A stretch of DNA of 64,000 bases. Origin: Gloeocapsa sp. PCC 7428. Its GTDB lineage: Bacteria > Cyanobacteriota > Cyanobacteriia > Cyanobacteriales > Chroococcidiopsidaceae. The position numbers and the translations under genes were made by a program. Of the stretch, positions 17,864 through 25,211 are shown piece by piece. Every line of letters starts with the position of its first letter. The stretch's first letter is position 1. The notes below the pieces were generated by a model. It searched no databases and was not told the origin of the DNA. It saw only the letters and a list, made by a program, of their open reading frames with translations. Where the stretch lies: the NCBI RefSeq assembly GCF_000317555.1, contig NC_019745.1, positions 806,001 to 870,000 on the forward strand, given 5' to 3'.

Positions 17864-19075
17864 ATGAACTGGAGTTTTGCGTAAGTGACTTAAACGCGAT
17901 CGCAGATCGGCGATCGCCTGCGAAATTTCTTGATGACAATCGCGTTCTAACTCAATTGCTTGCTTTTCTTTCACGCGTTCTCGCAACAAACCAAACGTTG
18001 GTGACTGATACAGTTCTGCGGTGAGCCAAGCCAGCGAGACTCCCCATTCTTGCGCGCACTGTGCAATTTCATATTCACTGAGTTGGTGAAGCCGCGATCG
18101 CATCCACAGCGATCGTAACTTCCGACGTGCTTGCAGTTTTTGTTCGCTTCGCGCTACTGATTCAACAATAAATGGCTGATGTTTATGTCCCATCGCCGTC
18201 CATTCGCGTAACTGATTTGCTAAACCATTTTTGGCGCGTCCGGTTTGTCGTGCTGAAGTGATGACTTTCACCGCTGGGCTATGACGAAACCTTGCATCAA
18301 CACGTACTAATGCCTGATAGAAAGCAACGTCTTCGGGTGTTCGTACCGCAGGTATCCCACCTACACGAGCATACATTTGGGCTGTTACGGCTACACTTGC
18401 ACCATAATGCTGATAATGCCGAGGCCAAGATTCGCACGGTTCAGGATCGAGATAAGTTTCGAGTTCGGTTAAGAGATAGCGATAGCCTACTTCACGCAAG
18501 TGACATAACCGTGCATAAGGATCTAATCGACTGCGTTCGGGACGATCTGTAATAATTCTCCCGCCAACAGCATCCGCACCGCGAGTGATTTCCTCTAATG
18601 TAGCAGCGATCCAAGTCGGGGCTACGCGAGTATCGCCATCGGTTGAAGCAATCACGCCGCGATCGCGTCCAATACTCATCAAGCGACGATACGCTTCATT
18701 CATCAAAAGACGCCGCACTTTACCGATATACGCTTCCGATTTGGGCAAGGTGATTTCTACGACGTGGAGTGCTAATGATGCGTTTTGCTGAGCAAATTTT
18801 CGCGCGATCGCCGCCGAATCATCACCGCAGTTATTTGCCAGTAGAATAATTTCGTAGCGGCTGTGATGCAGTGGTTTCCCGTGTAAATCGATTTGATGCG
18901 CTAAGGCATTGAGCGTCGCAACTAAGTGTTCAGCTTCATCTCGCACTGGTACAACAACGCATACTTCGCATTCTATAGCAGGAGGCTCGACGACTAAAGG
19001 CTCAACAGATGCTTCCTCTAACACTGAATCTGCGCGGGCTGCTGTTTGCTTCCCAAAACGCTCAATCCCCTGCAT
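17786..19075 (-). CDS. Family 2 glycosyltransferase
   Basis: This 429-residue protein has a GT-A fold glycosyltransferase domain: 'CEVCVVVPVRDEAEHLVATL' opens it, and 'GVIASTDGDTRVAPTW' holds the metal- and nucleotide-binding Asp motif. 'PEDVAFYQALVRVDARF' corresponds to the acceptor/catalytic base region. Residues 290-429 form a helical, basic C-terminal extension. No transmembrane helices are evident, so it probably acts at the cytoplasmic membrane face. It converges on the dehydrogenase/deacetylase/methyltransferase operon and overlaps its last gene by 78 bases. I infer that it supplies the sugar that those enzymes modify. Sugar donor and acceptor are unknown. Confidence 0.85.
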   Translation of the reverse strand: MQGIERFGKQTAARADSVLEEASVEPLVVEPPAIECEVCVVVPVRDEAEHLVATLNALAHQIDLHGKPLHHSRYEIILLANNCGDDSAAIARKFAQQNASLALHVVEITLPKSEAYIGKVRRLLMNEAYRRLMSIGRDRGVIASTDGDTRVAPTWIAATLEEITRGADAVGGRIITDRPERSRLDPYARLCHLREVGYRYLLTELETYLDPEPCESWPRHYQHYGASVAVTAQMYARVGGIPAVRTPEDVAFYQALVRVDARFRHSPAVKVITSARQTGRAKNGLANQLREWTAMGHKHQPFIVESVARSEQKLQARRKLRSLWMRSRLHQLSEYEIAQCAQEWGVSLAWLTAELYQSPTFGLLRERVKEKQAIELERDCHQEISQAIADLRSRLSHLRKTPVHLNSLEQVKPILIFPLSVQMPQVRIG

Positions 19076-19480
19076 ATTAATTTATTCCTATACCTACAGC
19101 AATTGCCTCAGTGTATCGATCTCTACTTTATTTTTAATCTACTTTTAAGCTGATTTTGTTATATTAAAAACGCCAATATTAGGTATTTTCTACTACAACT
19201 AATCAACACAATTTCGCCTAGTTAATTTAAAGTTTGAGCGCAAAAAATGAAATGATAAGAATAACCGCTAAAGCCATAAATTAAATTACACTTTGGTAAA
19301 CCACATATTGCCAGCAATAGCAAGCATCAGCTAATTTCATTTATACTTTGGCAGTGAAAGTCTTTGCTGTTTTTTTCTGTAACTAGATAATTTTCTTGAT
19401 AATACTAAAAAATCAAGTTAAGTAGATGTAAGCGATTTGATGTCACCTATTCCTAGCACAGAGAATCAAAAAACGAGGTG
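19076..19480. other. Divergent promoter spacer, glycosyltransferase / HAD phosphatase
   Basis: This 405-base spacer is AT-rich and must contain the promoter of the leftward glycosyltransferase gene and of the rightward HAD gene. No palindrome, RNA gene or coding remnant stands out. The last bases before the HAD gene contain an AACGAGGTG ribosome-binding-like sequence. Confidence 0.45.
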
Positions 19481-20359
19481 ATGGGGAGTTTCAATTATCA
19501 ATTACCAATGACCAATTACCAATTCAAAACTCAAATAAAACTGCTGGTACTCGATATCGATGGTACAATCGCCGGAGAATCAAACACAATTCGTCCGGCG
19601 GTACGTCATGCGATCGCAGCGGCAAAAGCTAAAGGTGTTGAAGTCGCACTAGCGACAGGTCGAATGTATTGCTCTGCCTTACGCTTTCATGAAGATATTA
19701 ACTCAACAATGCCATTGTTAGCGTACCAGGGCGCTTGGATTCAAGATCCGCATACGCAAAAAATGCATCGTCATTTACCCGTTGCCAAAGCGACTGCGCA
19801 TCAGCTGTTAGATTACTTTGAGCAACCGCAACTGCGATCGCTACTATCGGTTCACTTTTATATCCGCGATCGCCTATATGTGCGCGAACTCACCCCAGAA
19901 ACTCAACTCTACTCAGAACGTTCGGGAATTGAACCAATTGCTGTTGGCGATTTGCGTCAAGTTCTCACCGACGAACCGACAAAAGTGCTAGCCCTCAGCG
20001 ATGATATTGCTTTGATTGATCGTCTTTTAGGCAGTTTGCGCCAGCGCTATACGCCTGCGGAACTGTACATGACAAAATCAGTTGCAACTTTTTTTGAAGC
20101 AACCAATCCATTAGTCAATAAAGCTGCGGCTGTGCGTTACTTAGCCGAAGAATGCTTGGGTATTCAAGCGGCAAACGTGATGACAGTTGGCGATAATTTT
20201 AATGATGTGGAAATGCTGGAATATGCGGGGATTGGCGTTGCCATGGGTAATGCACCATCAGCCGTTAAAGATCTTGCGCAATGGGTCGCGCCAACTGTTG
20301 AAGAAGATGGCGTAGCAGCAGCAATTGAAGAATTTATTTTGCGAGACAAGGCAATTTAA
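19481..20359 (+). CDS. Cof-type HAD-IIB family hydrolase
   Basis: This protein of about 292 residues is a haloacid-dehalogenase-type phosphatase acting on small phosphorylated metabolites. 'LLVLDIDGTIAGESNTI' is motif I with the nucleophilic Asp. 'ALATGRMY' supplies motif II, and the Lys of 'NPLVNKAAAVRYLAEE' together with 'TVGDNFNDVEMLEYAG' supplies motifs III and IV. A type IIB cap lies between. The N-terminus is odd: the first 15 codons consist of the spacer repeat 'caattaccaatgacc'. Starts at GTG 19478, ATG 19481 or ATG 19508 are possible. The catalytic Asp lies soon after, so the repeat adds only a nonconserved leader. The substrate is unknown. Confidence 0.9.
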   Translation: MGSFNYQLPMTNYQFKTQIKLLVLDIDGTIAGESNTIRPAVRHAIAAAKAKGVEVALATGRMYCSALRFHEDINSTMPLLAYQGAWIQDPHTQKMHRHLPVAKATAHQLLDYFEQPQLRSLLSVHFYIRDRLYVRELTPETQLYSERSGIEPIAVGDLRQVLTDEPTKVLALSDDIALIDRLLGSLRQRYTPAELYMTKSVATFFEATNPLVNKAAAVRYLAEECLGIQAANVMTVGDNFNDVEMLEYAGIGVAMGNAPSAVKDLAQWVAPTVEEDGVAAAIEEFILRDKAI

Positions 20360-20416
20360 TTTTTGCCAGTTAATTAAAAGCTTTGAAAGGCGTACGTTAT
20401 TTTGTAACAATGCCTA

Positions 20417-20500
20417 CAAACTCAGAAAGGGTACCGACGACTGGCCGTGTTTCGTCTCGGTACCCTGACTGGTTCGCTCCTCACACACTTGCAATATTAT
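20417..20500 (+). ncRNA. Candidate structured small RNA with a Yfr1-like core
   Basis: Downstream of the HAD gene is a strong hairpin: AGGGTACCGA..CGA pairs with TCGTCTCGGTACCCT (20428-20466), with a two-base bulge and a loop of about 12. About 10 bases later comes CTCCTCACAC, matching 10 of the 11 bases of the Yfr1 core ACUCCUCACAC. A possible promoter (TTGAAA near 20382, TAACAA near 20404) precedes it. The usual second hairpin and T-run of Yfr1 are not obvious after the core, so the call is tentative. The 66-codon open frame across it looks like a shadow. Confidence 0.25.
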
Positions 20501-20653
20501 ATGAACTCTGTTTATTTGTCACTGCCTTACACAAAATTTTCTATCTAAAGGCAGAAGTTACAAATGTCATATCAAAAAAATAAAACTTTTATATGATTAT
20601 TGTTTACAATCTATAGTTTTGACAATATTTTCTGATCCCTAACGGCTTCTATC

Positions 20654-21472
20654 CTATAGTTCGGTTGGTGCATAAATTCCCAACTTGTCGTTTAGGAGTA
20701 CAGCTAAAAGACGTTGAGTCAATAGCGTTAAGCCCAATCGTGCTTGCGCCAAATGTAGATTATCGCGTTTAACTTCACCCCAAATCCGACAGTAGGTATA
20801 AAATTTTTGCCAAGCTTGACATAAATCGACTGCTATTTTTTCCCAGTGCGGTTTTAAGTTAGGACTGGGGCAGTATAAGTTATCGAATGATATCATTAAA
20901 TGCTTAATTAAAGCTTGTTCAGCTGCGTGACGGCAAAGAAGTTGCTGTTGAGAATCTAGAAAAGAAATTAGTGTAAGCGTGGGTGGAATTATCTCTTCAC
21001 GCACAGCTAGCTGTAATACCGAGTAACAACGAGCATGAGTATATTGAAGGATAAACGGAGGCGAGAAGTTATTGTCTTTTTGCAAGCAATATTTTTCTAT
21101 TGTTGGAGGGTTATTAATTGAATACTGTAGCCAAGCTGCGATCGCGCAATCTGTTAATTCTAAATAAATTAACCCTGGCGATACTATACGCGTAGCGATC
21201 AATGTTAAGCCAGTATTTTCTGTTGCTAATTTTTGCCGTATGTCATCCGCAATCGCTTTAGTGTTAATGAAGTCAATCAATCGCATCGCAATTTGGATCG
21301 CCGGTAGCTTTTGTACTGCACTCAACTGCAAAGCGATCGCCCATACATAAGTAAATCCACAGTCTTTTTTTTGGCACCAAGAAACATTCAGTTGCGGCTG
21401 TAGTGCCAGTCTGTAATTTAGTAAGTATAAATTGAGTGCTACTTGCAGGTGCGGCAATAACACTTGTTTCAT
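20654..21472 (-). CDS. Stand-alone DALR anticodon-binding domain protein
   Basis: This 272-residue protein has the C-terminal DALR anticodon-binding helical domain of arginyl-tRNA synthetase: 'AWQKFYTYCRIWGEVKRDN', 'AQARLGLTLLTQRLLAVLL' and a terminal 'KLGIYAPTEL'. It lacks the HIGH and KMSKS catalytic motifs and the Rossmann fold, so it cannot charge tRNA. The N-terminal half has cyanobacterial-specific sequence with 'YVWAIALQLS' and a region like the tRNA-synthetase insertion. I know this as a conserved cyanobacterial DALR-domain protein without assigned function. A tRNA or ArgS-partner role is an inference. The ATG at 21472 is preferred; a TTG at 21496 is possible. Confidence 0.8.
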   Translation of the reverse strand: MKQVLLPHLQVALNLYLLNYRLALQPQLNVSWCQKKDCGFTYVWAIALQLSAVQKLPAIQIAMRLIDFINTKAIADDIRQKLATENTGLTLIATRIVSPGLIYLELTDCAIAAWLQYSINNPPTIEKYCLQKDNNFSPPFILQYTHARCYSVLQLAVREEIIPPTLTLISFLDSQQQLLCRHAAEQALIKHLMISFDNLYCPSPNLKPHWEKIAVDLCQAWQKFYTYCRIWGEVKRDNLHLAQARLGLTLLTQRLLAVLLNDKLGIYAPTEL

Positions 21473-22011
21473 TACGCGATAGTCAGCGGATGACAAAGTT
21501 CGCTCTAAAATTTGTTATAAACGGTCATCGTTACAACAACTCTAAATATGTCACTGGTTATTGCTTGTACAGATCTACAGCGTAGCGCGGTTATGGCTTC
21601 ATACTTAGTAAGTTACAATCGCTACCAAAATTTTACTGAGAATATTAAGTGATTTTTATTACATATTTATTGTGACGAAGATCACTGACAGAATAATTTG
21701 TCAGGATAAATATTCCAGGCAAGATGTCGTACTCTTGGAAGAGACATTGCTTGTATCGAGAATGTTTCACTTTTACCAAACTTTATGTTGCTTTAAGATT
21801 GAAATACGCGATCGCTAAAATAAAAAACTGCAAAATTTAGTAAATAATAAGTAACATCTAATACTAGGATTGCTTTGCAAGACCTATAAAACAAATGTAG
21901 AGTTAAGCTAACTAGTAGCCGATAATTACACTGGTCTGTTAAGTGCTCTTTGTCGCATTAACACACCCGTAACGGCTGCATCTTGTTGTAACGTTTTCGG
22001 CTAAAAGCCAA
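21473..22011. other. Divergent spacer with a CRP-like site
   Basis: These 539 bases separate the leftward DALR gene and the rightward Crp-family gene. The middle is AT-rich and no coding remnant is seen. The one notable signal is TGTGA-N6-TCACT at 21671-21686, described separately. Confidence 0.5.
21671..21686. promoter_or_regulatory. Putative cAMP receptor protein (SyCRP1-type) binding site
   Basis: TGTGACGAAGATCACT matches the CRP consensus TGTGA-N6-TCACA at nine of ten defined positions. It lies 326 bases upstream of the Crp-family gene at 22012 and 199 bases upstream of the divergent DALR gene start. Cyanobacterial cAMP receptor proteins recognise this consensus. The distance to a promoter is not known. 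Confidence 0.45.
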
Positions 22012-22758
22012 ATGCTTCGACTTATGCATTCTCCATCTATGCAGTCCCCAACATTTTCAGAAACACCAAGACCATTTTTGACTTGGCAACGAATTCTCGA
22101 TTGGGCGCAAGAACACTACCGAGTTCGTTCATTTAACAAAGATGAGCGAATTCCTGCACGACCAGGGCTACTGTATTTAGTACAACGTGGTGCAATTAGA
22201 CTTGTCGGTACTGCCCAAGTCAGCGCTACAGCCAGCCAGTTAACTTCTCGCCGAGTTAACCGAACTCCAGAGGAAGCTTTTTTAGGCTTTGTTGGTGCTG
22301 GACAGCCCTTTGAAATTGTTGCTCAATCGCCGTTTACACTCCAAGCCTATGCTCATGTTGACCAAACTTCCGTAGTGTGGATGTACTGGCACGATCTAGA
22401 TAATTGGCCGCATTTTCGACGCGAAGTTCTCGATGCTTTTCGTTATCAGCACCAACGAAAATTATTGTGGCTGAGTGCGTTAGGACAACGACGGACAATC
22501 GATCGTTTATTAGGATTTCTGACACTCTTGGTTGAGGAGTACGGCGAACCGTCTTTTAGTCCAGAAGATCCGGAAGTGCTGCGTGGCTATTGCTTACCAT
22601 TTCCACTGACACACGCCCAAATCGGGAGTGCAATTGGTTCGACACGAGTCACTGTTACTCGGTTGATGGGTAAATTACGTCAACGTAACTTGTTGATTAC
22701 TCAGGGTGATAATTTAATTTGTTTGCCAGCCGAGTCAGTGAATATTGCCAAACGGTAA
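22012..22758 (+). CDS. Crp-family transcriptional regulator
   Basis: This 248-residue protein has a degenerate cyclic-nucleotide-binding barrel (about residues 35-125, 'RPGLLYLVQRGAIRLVGTAQ') and a C-terminal winged helix with 'LTHAQIGSAIGSTRVTVTR', the Crp-type recognition helix. The barrel lacks the cAMP-contact residues, as in NtcA and relatives. It is too diverged from NtcA to use that name. Alternative starts are ATG at 22024 and 22039. It converges on the tandem PstS genes with only 41 bases between stops, and similar regulators lie beside phosphate-binding protein genes in other cyanobacteria, so a phosphate-related role is possible but unproven. Confidence 0.85.
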   Translation: MLRLMHSPSMQSPTFSETPRPFLTWQRILDWAQEHYRVRSFNKDERIPARPGLLYLVQRGAIRLVGTAQVSATASQLTSRRVNRTPEEAFLGFVGAGQPFEIVAQSPFTLQAYAHVDQTSVVWMYWHDLDNWPHFRREVLDAFRYQHQRKLLWLSALGQRRTIDRLLGFLTLLVEEYGEPSFSPEDPEVLRGYCLPFPLTHAQIGSAIGSTRVTVTRLMGKLRQRNLLITQGDNLICLPAESVNIAKR

Positions 22759-22799
22759 AATTATCTGTGCGCGACTCAATGCGCTTAACACGCATAATG

Positions 22800-23861
22800 T
22801 CAGCGAATTCTGACAAAACCCGTTTGCTCGATCAGTTCTTGCCCTTGTCCTGTCAGGAGAAAATTAGCATAAGCATTTCCAGCTTGCTCGTCGGTTTGAC
22901 CGTTTTGTTTGACGACGACAAACAAGTTACGTGTAATCGGATAGTCACCCGTTTGAAAAGCTTCAAGATTGAGGCGATTACGTAATCTTGGGCATTGAGA
23001 TAAAGGAACAAAAGGTTCTTGATAAGGCGGAACAAATTTACCTGATGCACGCCCTATCGGTAGGGATTTGACGGTACATTGCGGGACAACTTCTGGTGCT
23101 GAGGCATAGTAAATACCACCAGGAGTTACCGCTAATCTGCGCAGCGCTTGAGTCGTGTCGGCAACAAATTCTACATTAGACCCCAATGATTGATTCGCAA
23201 GGATATCTTGCACAAAAAACTCAACTGTGCCACCATCACTCATTTGGCGCGAAAGCGGTACTATTGATAGATTTGGACCACCGAGTTGATTCCAATTGGC
23301 GATTTTGCCAGTGTAGATGGCGCGAACTTGTTCGATAGTCAGTCCAGGAAGATCTAAATTCGGGTTAACAGCGATCGCCAATCCATCAATCGCAACGGGT
23401 ATTTGGCTCAAACCAAAGCCTCGTTGTTGCGCGCGGGCAATTTCCTGATCTAGCAGTGGTCTAGAAGACTGAGCAAAAGCAATTCTACCGTCAATCAGCA
23501 TCCGAATTCCGCTGGCTGAGCCTGGTGTTTCGCCCGTAGGATCGACATAGCGTAAGCGAAACTCTGGTCGCGCCGCTTGGATTGCTGAGTCAACTGCTAA
23601 GCGAATTGGTGCCCAAGTCGTACTACCACCATAGTTAAATAGTCCATTAGGTACATCTTGAACTGTCGCAAAATTACTGCTAGATTCAGTTGAAAGCAGC
23701 GGTGGTGCATTGGCATCAGGATCGGTATCTTCCGATTGCGAGTCCGTAACTATTCCCAGGTTAATACCACGATTGGTAAGCCACCACAAACCACCACCGA
23801 CGATTCCTATTGTAATTAAGAAAGCTAATACAAGAACCGCAGTTTCATTCTTTTGAGACAT
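22800..23861 (-). CDS. PstS-family phosphate-binding protein (copy 2 of a tandem pair)
   Basis: This 353-residue protein belongs to the PBP-like/PstS family of periplasmic phosphate-binding proteins. The N-terminal hydrophobic segment (residues 9-28) has no lipobox and probably serves as an uncleaved membrane anchor. 'LFNYGGSTTWAPIRLAV' holds the phosphate-contacting Ser/Thr residues, with 'IAFAQSSRPLLDQEI' and 'IYTGKIANWNQLGGP' as further family blocks. The residues 30-55 linker is acidic and differs from its paralogue. No pstCAB genes are present in the window, so it may deliver phosphate to a transporter elsewhere or act as a sensor like SphX. It lies 124 bases downstream of the related gene. 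Confidence 0.9.
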   Translation of the reverse strand: MSQKNETAVLVLAFLITIGIVGGGLWWLTNRGINLGIVTDSQSEDTDPDANAPPLLSTESSSNFATVQDVPNGLFNYGGSTTWAPIRLAVDSAIQAARPEFRLRYVDPTGETPGSASGIRMLIDGRIAFAQSSRPLLDQEIARAQQRGFGLSQIPVAIDGLAIAVNPNLDLPGLTIEQVRAIYTGKIANWNQLGGPNLSIVPLSRQMSDGGTVEFFVQDILANQSLGSNVEFVADTTQALRRLAVTPGGIYYASAPEVVPQCTVKSLPIGRASGKFVPPYQEPFVPLSQCPRLRNRLNLEAFQTGDYPITRNLFVVVKQNGQTDEQAGNAYANFLLTGQGQELIEQTGFVRIR

Positions 23862-23913
23862 AGGATTTGATAAGTAAGTGGGTGTATATAAGCGTCAATT
23901 AAGGACTGGTAAT

Positions 23914-23938
23914 GGGTAATTGTGCTGACTAATTACCC
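23914..23938. repeat. Hairpin of the GGTAATTG spacer repeat
   Basis: GGGTAATT and AATTACCC form an eight-pair stem around a nine-base loop between the two pstS-type genes. The same sequence family occurs at 19490-19520 and 63585-63640. Confidence 0.65.
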
Positions 23939-23985
23939 AAATACGCTCTCTACGGATGCTTATCACTGTACATTTTTAGCCTTTT

Positions 23986-25014
23986 CTAGCGAATACTGAC
24001 AAATCCTGCTTGTCTAATTAATTCTTGTCCTTGATCGGTGAGGAGTAAGTTAGCGTAAGCTTCACCAGCTTGAGCCGCGATTTGCTCGTTTTGTTTGACA
24101 ATCACAAATAGCCGACGTGTAATTGGATACTCATCAGATTGAAATGCTGCTGTATTAAGTTGATTGCGTTCTTGCGGACAACGCGACAGTCGAACAAATG
24201 GGACTTGATAAGGAGGAGTTAGATTATTGAGTGTTTGACCGAGTGGTAGCGGCTTAACTGTACACTGCGGGACTACTTCTGAGGCAGAAGCATAGTAAAT
24301 ACCACCAAGATTATTAGCAACTTCGCGTAGCGCTTGAGTTGTTGTGGGAATGAACTGTACATTCGTAGCAAACGCTTCGTTTTCTAAAACGTTCTCCGCA
24401 AAAAATTCAACTGTACCTCCTTCTTCGATTCGGCGCGAATAAGGAGTAATGGTTAAGTTTGGTCCACCAAGTTGATTCCAGTTCGCGATCCTACCTGTGT
24501 AGATTTCCTTGAGTTGCGCTACGGTGATTCCAGTGACATCAAGCGTAGGATGAACCGCGATCGCGATCGCATCAACTGCCACCGGAATTTCTTGAAGTGT
24601 GAATCCGCGTGTTTGGGCTTGTTGGTACTCGCGATCGTTCAGCGGACGTGAAGATTGCGCAAACGCAAGTTGGTTATTGAGTAGCATTCTAATTCCAGTA
24701 GCGGAACCTGGCGCACCTGTTGTTGGGTTGGTATAACGCAGGCGAAACTCTGGCCAAACACTTTGAATTACTGGGTCAACTTCGCTGCGAATCGGTGCCC
24801 AAGTCGTACTACCACCGTAGCTAAATAGTCCAGACGGGACATTTTGTACCCTAGCAAACGTAGCTACATGACTTACAGACTGCAATTGATTGTTGGCTAC
24901 ACCTCCCAAGTCAACGTTTAAACGTTCCGTTAACCACCAAAAAACACCACCGATAATTCCCAAAGCGATCAGGAAGGCTAAGACAAGAACAGTAGTTTCA
25001 TTTCTTTGAGACAT
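23986..25014 (-). CDS. PstS-family phosphate-binding protein (copy 1 of a tandem pair)
   Basis: This 342-residue paralogue of the next gene shares its architecture: an N-terminal anchor ('TTVLVLAFLIALGIIGGVF'), 'FSYGGSTTWAPIRSEVD', 'LAFAQSSRPLNDREY', 'IYTGRIANWNQLGGP' and a matching C-terminus 'QELIRQAGFVSIR'. Identity is high across the ligand domain but low in the linker, so the duplication is not recent. It is transcribed first. Family members bind inorganic phosphate, and the SphX-type subgroup of cyanobacteria is induced by phosphate starvation, although I see no clear Pho box in the 197-base upstream region. That region does contain a stable hairpin at 25118-25149. Confidence 0.9.
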   Translation of the reverse strand: MSQRNETTVLVLAFLIALGIIGGVFWWLTERLNVDLGGVANNQLQSVSHVATFARVQNVPSGLFSYGGSTTWAPIRSEVDPVIQSVWPEFRLRYTNPTTGAPGSATGIRMLLNNQLAFAQSSRPLNDREYQQAQTRGFTLQEIPVAVDAIAIAVHPTLDVTGITVAQLKEIYTGRIANWNQLGGPNLTITPYSRRIEEGGTVEFFAENVLENEAFATNVQFIPTTTQALREVANNLGGIYYASASEVVPQCTVKPLPLGQTLNNLTPPYQVPFVRLSRCPQERNQLNTAAFQSDEYPITRRLFVIVKQNEQIAAQAGEAYANLLLTDQGQELIRQAGFVSIR

Positions 25015-25117
25015 ATAGTCGGGTTCAAAGGTCAGGTAAGAAGGAGCAAGAAACGAGTATGGAAGTCTTATGGAATATTTATATTTAAGTTTAAATTTGT
25101 ATCTTTTCTAACCCTTA

Positions 25118-25149
25118 ACGCCTGCGGCTAGCAGCTGATGCTCAGGCGT
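25118..25149. repeat. Stable hairpin between the kinase and the pstS pair
   Basis: ACGCCTG at 25118-25124 pairs with CAGGCGT at 25143-25149, and AGCA/TGCT pair inside. No T-run follows on the minus strand, so it is not a classical terminator for the kinase gene; it could be an RNA-processing or 5'-leader structure. Confidence 0.5.
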
Positions 25150-25211
25150 CCCTTCTATAATGTCCTAACTTTATCAACCATTGCTCTAAAATTTTTCCTG
25201 CCACAATTGAG

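Noticed and set aside
20383-20583. 66-codon plus-strand frame after the HAD gene
   Set aside because: It spans a strong hairpin and a Yfr1-like core and lacks similarity to any protein I know; a structured RNA is the better reading.
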